Shown here: one piece after another, positions 6,146-14,010 of the stretch
Layout: the number at the start of each line of letters is the position of its first letter
Numbering within the stretch: the stretch's first letter is position 1
Origin: CAMAVK01 sp964362485
GTDB lineage: Archaea > Nanobdellota > Nanobdellia > Woesearchaeales > GW2011-AR9
Assembly (NCBI GenBank): GCA_964362485.1
Contig: CAYIEX010000005.1
Span: forward strand, 1 to 27,198
DNA: 27,198 bases
Direction: 5' to 3'
Made by a program: the position numbers and the translations under genes
Notes under the pieces: model-generated
Told to the model about the DNA's origin: nothing
Databases searched by the model: none
Seen by the model: only the letters and a program-made list of their open reading frames with translations

Positions 6146-6745
6146 ATGATTATTACAATTACGGGTAACCCGGGAAGTGGTAAAAGTACACTTGCGAAGA
6201 TTCTTGCTCAGAAGTTGAATGCTGAGCGCATCTATGTTGGCGGAATGTTTCGTGAAATGGCGCGGGAAAAGGGGATGAATCTCGAGGAATTTAATTTGTA
6301 TGCAAGGAGTCATTCTCAAGTTGATGTTGACGCTGATATGCGATCGGCTATGAAAGCACGGAAATTAGAAAAGGAAGGGAAAATTGTACTTGCTGAAGGA
6401 AGAATGCAATTCCATCTTCTTCCAGAGTCTATTAAGATTTATGTCCATGTTGATTCAAAAGAGGGTGCACGACGAATTTGGAATGATTTGCAGGCAACGA
6501 GGGAAGGTATGGAGAGAAACCAGAAAAAATTCAAATCCTATGAAGAAGCTCTCCGGGGAACGCTTGAGCGAAATATAACAGATGCCAAACGGTATAAGAA
6601 GTTGTATGGTGTTGATATTACGAATTTAAAATTGTATGATTTTGTGGTGGATACAACGTTGATGACGGCAGATAATGCGGCGGCGAAGGTGTTGGAGTTT
6701 GTAAGGCAAAAAGATAAATCTCCACGAGCAAAGAAAAGCTTATAA
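6146..6745 (+). CDS. cmk: Cytidylate kinase, archaeal type
   Basis: 199 aa, close to the usual length of archaeal CMP kinase. The N-terminus MIITITGNPGSGKST carries the P-loop (Gly7 to Thr15). GGMFREMAREKGMNLEEFN is the NMP-binding helix typical of the archaeal enzyme, IVLAEGRMQFHL corresponds to the second substrate-side strand, and KRYKKLYGVD with a C-terminal DFVVDTT completes the family pattern. It transfers phosphate from ATP to CMP or dCMP in pyrimidine nucleotide recycling. A TATA box 26 bp upstream with no ribosome site supports a leaderless start at 6146. The basic C-terminal tail (KDKSPRAKKSL) is an extension. Its stop codon lies inside the TATA box of the next gene. Confidence 0.9.
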   Translation: MIITITGNPGSGKSTLAKILAQKLNAERIYVGGMFREMAREKGMNLEEFNLYARSHSQVDVDADMRSAMKARKLEKEGKIVLAEGRMQFHLLPESIKIYVHVDSKEGARRIWNDLQATREGMERNQKKFKSYEEALRGTLERNITDAKRYKKLYGVDITNLKLYDFVVDTTLMTADNAAAKVLEFVRQKDKSPRAKKSL

Positions 6746-6747
6746 AT
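6740..6747 (+). promoter_or_regulatory. TATA box of the FKBP gene, overlapping the cmk stop codon
   Basis: TTATAAAT centred 25.5 bp before the ATG at 6769. The cmk TAA (6743-6745) lies inside it. Confidence 0.65.
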
Positions 6748-6768
6748 AGTATAGGGCACGGGTTAGCC

Positions 6769-7440
6769 ATGGCAAACACAATTCAAACTCATGATTTTAT
6801 TGAAGTTGATTACACCGGAAAACTTGTGGATGGTGCTGTTTTTGATACTACTGTTGCTGATGTGGCAAAGAAAAATAATATTTTTAATCCAAAACTCAAC
6901 TATTCCCCGGTTACAATTTGTCTTGGTGAAAAACAAATTCTACCCGGTCTTGACCAGCACTTGTTAGGTAAAGAAGTGGGAAAATCTTTTGTTGTAACGC
7001 TTGAAGCAGAGGAAGCATTTGGGAAGCGTGATGTAAAGCGCGTTAAAATTGTGCCTCTGACCACATTTAAAGATCATAAAGTTCAGCCGTTTGCTGGTCT
7101 ACAAATTGATGTTGATGGTGAGATGGGTACAATAACGAGTATTTCGGGGGGTCGTGTTATTGTGAATTTTAATCATCCTTTGGCGGGTAAGCAAGTTATG
7201 TATGAAGTTAGACCTCTTCGTACAATAACTTCTGTTGAAGAGAAGGTCAAAGCGTATTTGCATACTACATTACGTTTGCCGGTAGAGAAATTAAAGGTTG
7301 TTGCTGAAGCGGAGACTACGAGGGTGGAAATGCCTTTTGCTATGCCTGAACAGCTGTTTACCATGCTCGCTGCAAAGCTTGAAGCGGTGACTGGAGCAAA
7401 AGGAATTACGTTTCATGTTGTTAGTGGTCAGAAAGACTAA
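6769..7440 (+). CDS. FKBP-type peptidyl-prolyl isomerase, SlyD-like with C-terminal extension
   Basis: 223 aa. HDFIEVDYTGKLVDGAVFDTT (residues 8-28, the first FKBP strands), then an insertion of archaeal FKBPs, VTICLGEKQILPGLDQHLLG, and KSFVVTLEAEEAFGKRD leading into an insert-in-flap domain (VKIVPLTTFKDH to GRVIVNFNHPLAGK) and the closing strand MYEVRPLRTI. This domain order is that of long archaeal FKBPs, which catalyse cis-trans isomerisation of Xaa-Pro bonds and act as chaperones. Residues about 150-223 form a further alpha/beta domain outside the catalytic core, as in archaeal two-domain members. The start is set by the TATA box at 6740-6747. No signal peptide, so cytoplasmic. Confidence 0.92.
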   Translation: MANTIQTHDFIEVDYTGKLVDGAVFDTTVADVAKKNNIFNPKLNYSPVTICLGEKQILPGLDQHLLGKEVGKSFVVTLEAEEAFGKRDVKRVKIVPLTTFKDHKVQPFAGLQIDVDGEMGTITSISGGRVIVNFNHPLAGKQVMYEVRPLRTITSVEEKVKAYLHTTLRLPVEKLKVVAEAETTRVEMPFAMPEQLFTMLAAKLEAVTGAKGITFHVVSGQKD

Positions 7441-7508
7441 ATTCATAATCTATTTTCATAACTAGTTTAGTCTGTTTTGTACGATAGATACCTAATCAAG
7501 GTGGGATC

Positions 7509-8357
7509 ATGAAAAATCTATGGAAAATTGCCGGGCTAACAGCACTATTAAATACGAGTTGTTCTGAAGAACAAACATCGGCAGATGTAACCATAGATCG
7601 AAATAAACTTCTATTCCGAGCATGGGCAATGGAAGATGAACGCCGCGGACCCACTGTTGAGGAATTCATAGCCAGGAAAAGAAATTGTGATTTGGACGGT
7701 ATAAAGCCCGTAGATTTGGATGATGCACTTTCTACGCTTTATACCGATGCGGGAAGAGCGTATGTTGTGCGTCAGATATTAGATCATCTTAAATTTGAAA
7801 CATGGGTGGAAGTTACTGGAGGACCAACAAGTGATTGTGTCGGCAAAGCGATGCCACTTTCCGAGAAGCGAGTTAAAGATGCCACCATTTATTACTTTGC
7901 CTGGTGCAAACATCCAATAGGATTAAACATTGGGAAGCAGGCATTATATGTTACAGCTGATAAAGAAAGCTATGATTACAATGTTTTTTTGCAAATAATG
8001 AACACTGGTCTCGAATGCGAACGGGCTGTCCATGAATACGATCGTTATACAAAGGAATTTGATCCTACCTCTACTTGTCAATCACTGGTACAGGAAGCAG
8101 AACAAGAAGGCGATAGTTATCCGATTGCGTACTTTATGAGTAAGATTGAAGAGAGGGAACAGAGTAAAAAATCAAAGAGCCGCAGGAATATTCGAGGTAA
8201 ACATCCGTGTCCAATTGGATTAAGGCTGCGGGGGTTTGAGGTTGCAGGGAAATTTGTTAATGCAAGGAATCTTGCGTACAAGCACAGTCTTACCGAACAA
8301 GGGCATGCTTATGAAGTTATTGCTAAGGTTCTACAGCAAAAGTACGAGTTGTGGTAG
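7509..8357 (+). CDS. Hypothetical exported or lipid-anchored protein, 282 aa
   Basis: Family not recognised. The N-terminus MKNLWKIAGLTALLNTSCSE looks like a short signal peptide ending at Cys18, which resembles a lipobox only loosely (NTSC, with an unfavourable Asn), so lipid anchoring is possible rather than shown. The mature part is charged and mostly helical with a few Cys (Cys59, Cys109 and others), a YYFAWCKHPIGLNIGKQALY core and a basic stretch EREQSKKSKSRRNIRG near 219-234. GGTGG at 7500-7504 lies 4 nt before the ATG, a ribosome site rather than a clear TATA box. It converges on the next gene with only 11 bp between stops. Confidence 0.65.
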   Translation: MKNLWKIAGLTALLNTSCSEEQTSADVTIDRNKLLFRAWAMEDERRGPTVEEFIARKRNCDLDGIKPVDLDDALSTLYTDAGRAYVVRQILDHLKFETWVEVTGGPTSDCVGKAMPLSEKRVKDATIYYFAWCKHPIGLNIGKQALYVTADKESYDYNVFLQIMNTGLECERAVHEYDRYTKEFDPTSTCQSLVQEAEQEGDSYPIAYFMSKIEEREQSKKSKSRRNIRGKHPCPIGLRLRGFEVAGKFVNARNLAYKHSLTEQGHAYEVIAKVLQQKYELW

Positions 8358-8368
8358 AGTAGTATTGT

Positions 8369-9190
8369 CTAGTGATTTATAATACACAAATCCCATAAAG
8401 CAATCTCAAGATTACGATGCGGATACCACCAAAGATTTATTCTTTTCTCATCAAAAGGCTCAACCATACGCTGCAAGAATGCTGTTGTCTTTTCTTTATT
8501 TACAATGTCAGATTTATAGAAAGGGGGGGAGACAACGTGATTGTTGCCGTTTAGGATTTCAAGACATTGTTGATGATACATTCTCCTTTGATCTAACTCT
8601 TGATAAATTTGTTCTTTCATAGAAGCTGGTGCTGCAATAACATTACTCTTATCTTCTAAGTCAATTCGTGGAAATTTTGTCCATTTCCGATATTCACCAC
8701 TGGCATAGAGCATTGTTTCAAATATATAACCATATCCACTATCTTTTTCACTTTGAAGTCTACCCTCTCTTCGGGCCCGGTGTACAGCTGGAATAATATT
8801 TTTGGTTGAAACATCATACATGCCCAAGTTCCCTATGCTGTTAGTATGCATAAACTGAAGCGGCTCATGGGTTAAGAGAGCGGGCAATGGAACAAATACA
8901 CCTACACCACCTTGAAAATCAACTCTGGAATCAAAGTCCCGATTAGAATATTTATAGGAAACGTGGCCGGGTGAGAAGGAGATGGATGAATTGAGCCCGG
9001 GCACCGGCTCATATTCTCCCCGATGGGTATGTACTCTTCCGAGGAGCCAATAAACTTCCTCAGAACATAATAGAAACCTACTGAGGAGTATATCAAGAAA
9101 GCCTTCCATCCTTGTAGTATAAGCTCCATACACGCTGATTTTTTCATCAGGAAGTGTTTGATATAGGGTACGTATCTCTGATTCATTCAT
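8369..9190 (-). CDS. Hypothetical protein, 273 aa
   Basis: Family not recognised. I place the start at 9190 (MNESEIRTLYQ) rather than at the upstream ATG at 9232 because a minus-strand CTTTAAATAA box at about 9209-9218 is centred about 24 bp from 9190, the same layout as the other leaderless genes here; the longer version would put codons on the promoter. The protein is soluble-looking, with no signal peptide. Notable segments are VYWLLGRVHTHRGEYEPVPG, GGVGVFVPLPALLTHEPLQF and GYGYIFETMLYASGEYRKW. The combination of HTHRGE, a HTNSIGNLGMYD stretch and conserved-looking His/Asp might suggest a JAB/MPN-type hydrolase, but the HxH...D spacing is not convincing and I do not assign it. Confidence 0.65.
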   Translation of the reverse strand: MNESEIRTLYQTLPDEKISVYGAYTTRMEGFLDILLSRFLLCSEEVYWLLGRVHTHRGEYEPVPGLNSSISFSPGHVSYKYSNRDFDSRVDFQGGVGVFVPLPALLTHEPLQFMHTNSIGNLGMYDVSTKNIIPAVHRARREGRLQSEKDSGYGYIFETMLYASGEYRKWTKFPRIDLEDKSNVIAAPASMKEQIYQELDQRRMYHQQCLEILNGNNHVVSPPFYKSDIVNKEKTTAFLQRMVEPFDEKRINLWWYPHRNLEIALWDLCIINH

Positions 9191-9208
9191 GATTATTAAA
9201 AAATGAGG

Positions 9209-9218
9209 TTTATTTAAA
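9209..9218 (-). promoter_or_regulatory. TATA box of the 273-aa gene
   Basis: Minus-strand CTTTAAATAA, centred about 24 bp from the ATG at 9190. It decides between two in-frame starts. Confidence 0.5.
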
Positions 9219-9293
9219 GTTCTTTGCGTCAAATGTGCTAAAAATTGGTTCCCTTTGGGGGATAATAACCTTACTTTTTGAGTGCAATAAACC

Positions 9294-9301
9294 TTATAAA
9301 T
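9294..9301 (+). promoter_or_regulatory. TATA box of ftsZ
   Basis: TTATAAAT. Transcription would begin near 9323, leaving a leader of about 16 nt that holds a GAGGGG site. It overlaps an in-frame ATG at 9300, which therefore cannot be the main start. Confidence 0.6.
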
Positions 9302-9338
9302 GCGGGTTCACTTGTTTATTTTATTAAGAGGGGAAACG

Positions 9339-10475
9339 ATGGATACGTATATTGATGATACACGCACGGCGGTTCGTAGGCCTACTAGTATGACTACTTC
9401 TGAAATGACACCTAAACAGCGCGCTAACCTTGAAGTTGATGAGGAATTAGAACGTTTAATTGCAAGTCAAAAAACACGCATTAAAGTTATTGGTTGTGGT
9501 GGTGGCGGCAATAATACGATTAATCGAATCTCGGAAGTTGGTATTAAAGGTGTCGAAACGATTGCGATTAATACGGATGCACAGGATCTTCTCTATACTA
9601 CTGCTGACAAAAAGCTTCTCATTGGGAAAGAATTGACTCATGGACTTGGGGCTGGATCGAACCCAAAAATCGGTGAGGAATCCGCTAAAGAAAGTGAGCA
9701 CGAACTTAAGAAACTTGTTGAGGGCTCTGATTTGATTTTCATTACCTGCGGCCTTGGTGGGGGTACTGGTACTGGAAGTGCGCCCTATGTTGCCCAGATT
9801 GCTCGTAAGATGGGAATTTTATCTGTTGCGATTGTGACTATTCCGTTTAGTATGGAGGGATCACACCGCTTTGAAAATGCGATGATTGGACTTGAGAAAC
9901 TAGAACAAAATGTTAATACATTGATTGTTATTCCTAATGAAAAACTCTTGGAACTTGCGCCGCATTTACCACTTCAAACGGCGTTTAAAGTTGCCGATGA
10001 AATCTTAACGAATTCGGTGAAGGGTATTGCTGAACTTGTTACCAAGACCGGTTTAGTTAATTTGGATTTTGCCGATGTTAAAACGATTATGAGTGAGGGC
10101 GGCACAGCCATGATTGGTGTTGGTGAATCTGATGGTGAAAATAGGGCGATGGAGTCTGTTACGAAAGCGCTAGAAAATCCTCTGATTGATATTGATATAT
10201 CCAATGCTACTGGCGCATTGATAAACATCTCTGGTGGCGAGAATTTAACGCTGGATGAATCTCGGATGATTGTGGAAACCATTGGTGGGAAGCTTGATAA
10301 GCGAGCTAAAATTATTTGGGGCGCGCAAATTTACAAGGATCTGGAAAGAACGATTCGCACAATGGTGATTATTACTGGTGTGCGCTCGGAGAATATTTTT
10401 GGCGAGAGTAATCAGATGGGTAAGAAAAAGAAAAACGCCATGGAAAATGAGCTGGGAATTGATTTTATGAATTAA
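9339..10475 (+). CDS. ftsZ: Cell division GTPase FtsZ
   Basis: 378 aa from the ATG at 9339. An in-frame ATG at 9300 lies inside the TATA box, whereas 9339 is preceded by GAGGGG (9328-9333). After a variable N-tail of about 45 residues comes IKVIGCGGGGNNTINR (nucleotide binding), AINTDAQDL, the tubulin/FtsZ signature GLGGGTGTGSAP at 138-149, and the T7 loop NLDFADVKTIM at 241-251, whose acidic residue completes the GTPase site of the next subunit. GENLTLDESRMI and VIITGV close the C-terminal domain. The tail is short and ends in ELGIDFMN after a KKKK stretch, probably the membrane-adaptor peptide. FtsZ polymerises into the division ring. A second paralogue may exist elsewhere, as in many archaea; none is in this window. 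Confidence 0.96.
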   Translation: MDTYIDDTRTAVRRPTSMTTSEMTPKQRANLEVDEELERLIASQKTRIKVIGCGGGGNNTINRISEVGIKGVETIAINTDAQDLLYTTADKKLLIGKELTHGLGAGSNPKIGEESAKESEHELKKLVEGSDLIFITCGLGGGTGTGSAPYVAQIARKMGILSVAIVTIPFSMEGSHRFENAMIGLEKLEQNVNTLIVIPNEKLLELAPHLPLQTAFKVADEILTNSVKGIAELVTKTGLVNLDFADVKTIMSEGGTAMIGVGESDGENRAMESVTKALENPLIDIDISNATGALINISGGENLTLDESRMIVETIGGKLDKRAKIIWGAQIYKDLERTIRTMVIITGVRSENIFGESNQMGKKKKNAMENELGIDFMN

Positions 10476-10480
10476 GGGGT

Positions 10481-10506
10481 TTATTTTTCTTTTTTGACTG
10501 ATTTTT
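10481..10506 (+). terminator. T-rich terminator of ftsZ
   Basis: Runs of T5, T6 and T5 begin 6 nt after the ftsZ stop, the usual archaeal poly-T signal. The same bases encode the Lys-rich end of the small frameshifted gene on the other strand. Confidence 0.5.
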
Positions 10507-10713
10507 GTTGACAATACTCTAATATGTCATCAAAATAGCTTTGGAGCTTTGTACTTAGCGTATGGTTCCTTAATTTTTTATCTTCTAAGTCCACTATTCT
10601 TTGGAAGTTTTTATAATTGGTTTTAACAAATCTCTACGCTTCAGAAGATCTGCCTCCTCGTACTTTTTCCAAAATTCATAGATGGGGCCAGTAGATTTTG
10701 GTCTTTTTTTCAT
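10481..10713 (-). pseudogene. Small gene interrupted by a -1 frameshift, downstream of the BRO gene
   Basis: Two pieces of protein-like sequence lie in overlapping minus-strand frames. From the ATG at 10713, frame 1 reads MKKRPKSTGPIYEFWKKYEE and continues to ADLLKRRDLLK before stopping at a TAG about 39 codons in. The -1 frame then gives NYKNFQRIVDLEDKK, LQSYFDDILEYCQQK and ends at the TAA 10481-10483. Joined at the TTAAAA run they make 77 aa, helical and basic. It begins 21 bp after the BRO stop, so the two probably share a transcript. Either a decayed gene, a sequence error in the A run, or programmed frameshifting. Function unknown. Confidence 0.5.
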
Positions 10714-10734
10714 TATAGACACACCCAAACGATA

Positions 10735-11595
10735 CTATTTAGCTGTATTTCCGTTTAGTTTTTTTTTGCTATCAAGATCAAGATAGTTTTCATCAGAAAC
10801 TATTGATTTACCAATCTCTTCTTCTAGTTCTTTTTTCGTATTACTTGCAATCTGACCTCCCTTTCTAGCTGATTGCTTGCATTTATCAAACTCTTGAGCG
10901 TCTTTAGCAACAGTAATATCAGTTGTTGCTTTTTCACCGATCATGGTGAGAATAAGCTCCCAGTCATTCATGTGATCTCTTAAATTTTGATTCGGGATAG
11001 TTAGGTTTTTGAATTTTTTGTATTCTTGAACTGTTTTTCCAAAAGTCGCTTTTGTAATCTCGTTCGTTAAAATAGCAAAGTCTTTCTCTTCTTGAATTCC
11101 TCTATTCTTCCATTCGTTTGTGAGGTCTTGCCTAATGGCTATTCCTCTCAGTCTTTTATCAATCCATTCTTTAGGATAACCTTTGAGCTCGTAGTATTCT
11201 TTAATGCGATCCTGACCTAGCTCGGGATTTTCAATCTCGTCAATTCTTTCTTTGCCTACTTGAGCTAACCACATTTTGAATGGTTCTGCTTTCTTTGAAG
11301 GAATTGATTGAATTATCCTAAACAAAGTTCTAGTACTAGCACAATCAGTCTCTCGTAATTTACCATCGGGAGCTAGTAATTTTAACTGGTGACAATCTGT
11401 CACCACTTCGCTTCCTTCTTCTCGCAATCTCTGGCTAAGTTTATTCCAATATTTTCGAGCAGTCTGGAAGTCACTTTGTTCAGTCAAAATAGCAACAACA
11501 TCTATTACTGAATAAAACCACTCGTCATTATACCATAATCTTCTTATTTTTCTATCTTGGAAAATCACGAGTTTCTGTGGGTTTTGCTCTGCCAT
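10735..11595 (-). CDS. BRO-N domain protein (phage antirepressor-like, DinD-like C-terminus)
   Basis: 286 aa. The first ~110 residues are a BRO-N domain: LVIFQDRKIRRLWYNDEWFY, SVIDVVAILTEQSD, YWNKLSQRLREEGSEV, and LFRIIQSIPSKKAEPFKMWL followed by VGKERIDEIENPEL. The rest matches the C-terminal part common in bacterial chromosomal and prophage members: GYPKEWIDKRLRGIAIRQDL, TNEWKNRG, DFAILTNEITKATFGKTVQEYKKFK, LRDHMNDWELILTMIGEKAT and ARKGGQIA. The N-terminal domain binds DNA in antirepressors; a role in phage or stress response is inference. The ATATAAAT box at 11617-11624 gives a leaderless start. It sits between ftsZ and an envelope operon with a broken small gene downstream and no other phage genes, which suggests a small imported segment. 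Confidence 0.85.
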   Translation of the reverse strand: MAEQNPQKLVIFQDRKIRRLWYNDEWFYSVIDVVAILTEQSDFQTARKYWNKLSQRLREEGSEVVTDCHQLKLLAPDGKLRETDCASTRTLFRIIQSIPSKKAEPFKMWLAQVGKERIDEIENPELGQDRIKEYYELKGYPKEWIDKRLRGIAIRQDLTNEWKNRGIQEEKDFAILTNEITKATFGKTVQEYKKFKNLTIPNQNLRDHMNDWELILTMIGEKATTDITVAKDAQEFDKCKQSARKGGQIASNTKKELEEEIGKSIVSDENYLDLDSKKKLNGNTAK

Positions 11596-11616
11596 GGATA
11601 GCCATAATATTAACTG

Positions 11617-11624
11617 ATTTATAT
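11617..11624 (-). promoter_or_regulatory. TATA box of the BRO gene
   Basis: Minus-strand ATATAAAT centred 25.5 bp from the ATG at 11595. Confidence 0.6.
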
Positions 11625-11657
11625 GTTATTCTTGAAGTTGTCCACTGCGGGAGTGGC

Positions 11658-11765
11658 TTAAACTTGATTCCAGCGTTCATCCATCTCATTATCCCACTCC
11701 TTCTTGAGAATGTCTTGAGAAGCAAGCATGGTTAGAATTGATTCATGTAATTCCTTTTCTTTCAT
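11658..11765 (-). CDS. Possible 35-aa ORF at the end of the exported-protein operon
   Basis: MKEKELHESILTMLASQDIL and then KKEWDNEMDERWNQV, a strongly charged amphipathic helix. The ATG lies one base after the TAA of the 747-aa gene, so ribosomes could restart on it. There is no clear Shine-Dalgarno. A longer version of the same frame runs back inside the 747-aa gene and is not credible. Real gene status is uncertain. Confidence 0.35.
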   Translation of the reverse strand: MKEKELHESILTMLASQDILKKEWDNEMDERWNQV

Positions 11766-11766
11766 T

Positions 11767-14010
11767 TTAAATCTGTTTTCTACCCAAATCAGCGACTCTG
11801 ACGGATCCACGCGAACCTGAGCGGGTGGATTTCGCCCAGATGTTTTCAGAGGCGGATGAGACAACAAAATCTGTACACACTTCGTTAAATTCAGTTCCGT
11901 CCAGATCAAATGGACCATGGTTAAATAAGATACATATTTCATCATACTTTACGGGGCTATAGGCAATGTAAATATCGTTATCCTGCTCTCCGCCTTTGAG
12001 TGAAAGAGTATCGAGTGAACCAAAGCCGAAGTCATCTCCTGGATATAAATAGAATTCGGGGATGTTTTCTTCAGCAGCAGGTCTTATTTCAACGTTATAA
12101 AATACAGAGTATCCATTTTCGTCATGATAAGGAGTACTAGCTTCATCAGCAGGCGCGGCAACAGTCCAACTAATTTTGTAGAAATATGCGGAAACAGGGT
12201 TTCCATTTTCGCGACAGAAGCCATCCTCATCACATTCGCCTTTTTTACATGGAACATCCTCCCCACACAAAGCGGGGCTTTGCGCCGAAGTTCGTTCTGC
12301 TTGTATAGCTGCAGGAGCCTGAAAAATACCGGGAGCAGTTTCTATTACAAGATTATTTTGCCCCCCCGTTCTATGGCTCTTTTGTAGTTTGTCTTTTTCA
12401 CAAACAGCATCAGAAGCAATTAGTTTCTCACTAATTGAGAAACCATTGAGAAAATCATATGCGGCGTTGTCCTGCCAGCTTTTAAGTGCGTCAGGAAAAA
12501 ACCAATTGGTAAGACCACTCCACGATCGGCCTTGGGATAAAATTCCAACAGCATCGGCAAATGCATTATCACCAGCTAGAGTCCCTTCGTATTCACCTAA
12601 GCTTTTTATTCTGAATACCCCGATTTGTTCTTCTCGCTGTTGCATTACTTGTTGGGCTGCTTTACAGTTAGGTTTACTACATTCATCAAAAGTCACCCAA
12701 CTGCTAGCTTTTGGTTGTCCATTAGGGTCGTAACAGGTATCGTACGTTCCTTGACATGCAATATTTTTATCTTTTGAAAAAATTTCGAGAAAACGATTGC
12801 CTCGATCTTGAACAAAAACATTGTTGCCATTCTCAAGCGAGCCATCGCATTTTTCTCCAATACAACCCCCTATAAGAGATCCATCTGGAGCAAAGAGATT
12901 GTAGCTTGAAGTTACTGATTCTTCACTACCAATACCCACAATTGGAACTCCACCTTTAGATTTAATAATCGCCTCAGAAGCAACATATTTTCGACCATCC
13001 TGATCATAACGATAATATCTTTGACTCTCCACACGATCACCATTTCTTTCTGTTACTCTAATCTCATCACCGATTACATCTGTTTGAATATTTTTTCCAT
13101 GAATAGTTTCCTTGAGATTCATCCCTTCAGCAGTGGTTTCAATAATGATTTCTCTCGTCTCATCCCCTTCTTTTATTGTAAGTTTAGTTTTCTGACCTTC
13201 AGGAACTATAGAAGTAACCTCCTCCCCAACATATCTTCGACCATCCGGTAGAATTACTTCTTTAACATCAATTTTATTAGTCGTTGTTGTGATTATATCC
13301 ACACCACTTTTTCGTTCTACTAAAATTATTGATCCATCTTGCCCGTTCAATGTTGTAATTCCATTTGTGATTGTTACAGGCTTACTGAGGTCTGCTTTTT
13401 CGTAAACAGAGATTGGCACTTCAGTGCTCCCAATGATGACTTTTTCGCCGGTGGGAGTCTTGAACTGGACAACGGGATGCCCTCCTTCAGTACGGATATG
13501 GGAGGATAGATCATCTATGGAGGTTAATGAAGTTTGGAGATTCCCAAGATTAGTCCAACTTGAAGTTGCAGAATCATATACCGAAGCAGTACAGCCACCA
13601 CTATTACATCCATATGCACTCTTACCATCATCTGCATAATAATACGTGATACCATTTCCTGGTTCTTGAAAAATTCCTTTTTCATTAACACCATACTCCG
13701 ATTTCCAATATTGTCTGTCATCACGATTTGCTTCTTGACTTTTACTGTCGTAAATTGTGAGTTTATTGCCAACAATGCTCCAACAGCTTGTTGTTGTTGT
13801 TGTACATTTGGTACTCGTTAGTGCTCGAGTTAGAACTGATTCATGTAAATGGTAGCCACCACCAATATCAACCGTAGTAGGTGAAGCTGCAGCAGTACCA
13901 CCAGGTGTGGGAGCCGTACCAGAACTTGGGGGAGCAGACAACGATGGTGCAGCCATAACAACTTGTAATAGTACAAGACATACAATTCCATACATTAGTA
14001 TTCGTTTCAT
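11767..14010 (-). CDS. Large exported protein, 747 aa, third gene of envelope operon
   Basis: Signal peptide MKRILMYGIVCLVLLQVVMA with likely cleavage before APSLSAPP, then a Pro/Ser/Thr/Gly-rich spacer to about residue 48. The body is beta-rich, with repeated short hairpin-like units (for example DGRRYVGEEV and DGRKYVASEA, DGKSAYGC, DGSLIGGC) and many paired cysteines (CNSGGC, CIGEKC, CQGTYDTC, CSKPNC, CKKGECDEDGFC) suggesting disulphides outside the cell. The last ~100 residues form another beta domain (YSVFYNVEIRPA, PEFYLYPGDDFGF). No membrane anchor after the signal peptide. Its ATG overlaps the stop of the 1107-aa gene (ATGA). Family not recognised; an envelope role, probably together with the two upstream products, is inferred from context. 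Confidence 0.8.
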   Translation of the reverse strand: MKRILMYGIVCLVLLQVVMAAPSLSAPPSSGTAPTPGGTAAASPTTVDIGGGYHLHESVLTRALTSTKCTTTTTSCWSIVGNKLTIYDSKSQEANRDDRQYWKSEYGVNEKGIFQEPGNGITYYYADDGKSAYGCNSGGCTASVYDSATSSWTNLGNLQTSLTSIDDLSSHIRTEGGHPVVQFKTPTGEKVIIGSTEVPISVYEKADLSKPVTITNGITTLNGQDGSIILVERKSGVDIITTTTNKIDVKEVILPDGRRYVGEEVTSIVPEGQKTKLTIKEGDETREIIIETTAEGMNLKETIHGKNIQTDVIGDEIRVTERNGDRVESQRYYRYDQDGRKYVASEAIIKSKGGVPIVGIGSEESVTSSYNLFAPDGSLIGGCIGEKCDGSLENGNNVFVQDRGNRFLEIFSKDKNIACQGTYDTCYDPNGQPKASSWVTFDECSKPNCKAAQQVMQQREEQIGVFRIKSLGEYEGTLAGDNAFADAVGILSQGRSWSGLTNWFFPDALKSWQDNAAYDFLNGFSISEKLIASDAVCEKDKLQKSHRTGGQNNLVIETAPGIFQAPAAIQAERTSAQSPALCGEDVPCKKGECDEDGFCRENGNPVSAYFYKISWTVAAPADEASTPYHDENGYSVFYNVEIRPAAEENIPEFYLYPGDDFGFGSLDTLSLKGGEQDNDIYIAYSPVKYDEICILFNHGPFDLDGTEFNEVCTDFVVSSASENIWAKSTRSGSRGSVRVADLGRKQI

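Noticed and set aside
8369..9190. JAB/MPN metallohydrolase assignment for the 273-aa protein
   Set aside because: An HTHRGE stretch is suggestive, but the required downstream Ser/Asp spacing is not convincing.
9191..9232. 14-residue N-terminal extension of the 273-aa protein
   Set aside because: It overlaps the TATA box that is correctly placed for the ATG at 9190.
9300..9338. Upstream ATG as the ftsZ start
   Set aside because: This ATG lies inside the TATA box; the ATG at 9339 has a GAGGGG site and a normal FtsZ N-terminus.
11642..11656. Terminator hairpin CCACT/AGTGG after the envelope operon
   Set aside because: Only 5 bp of stem and no T run after it on the relevant strand.
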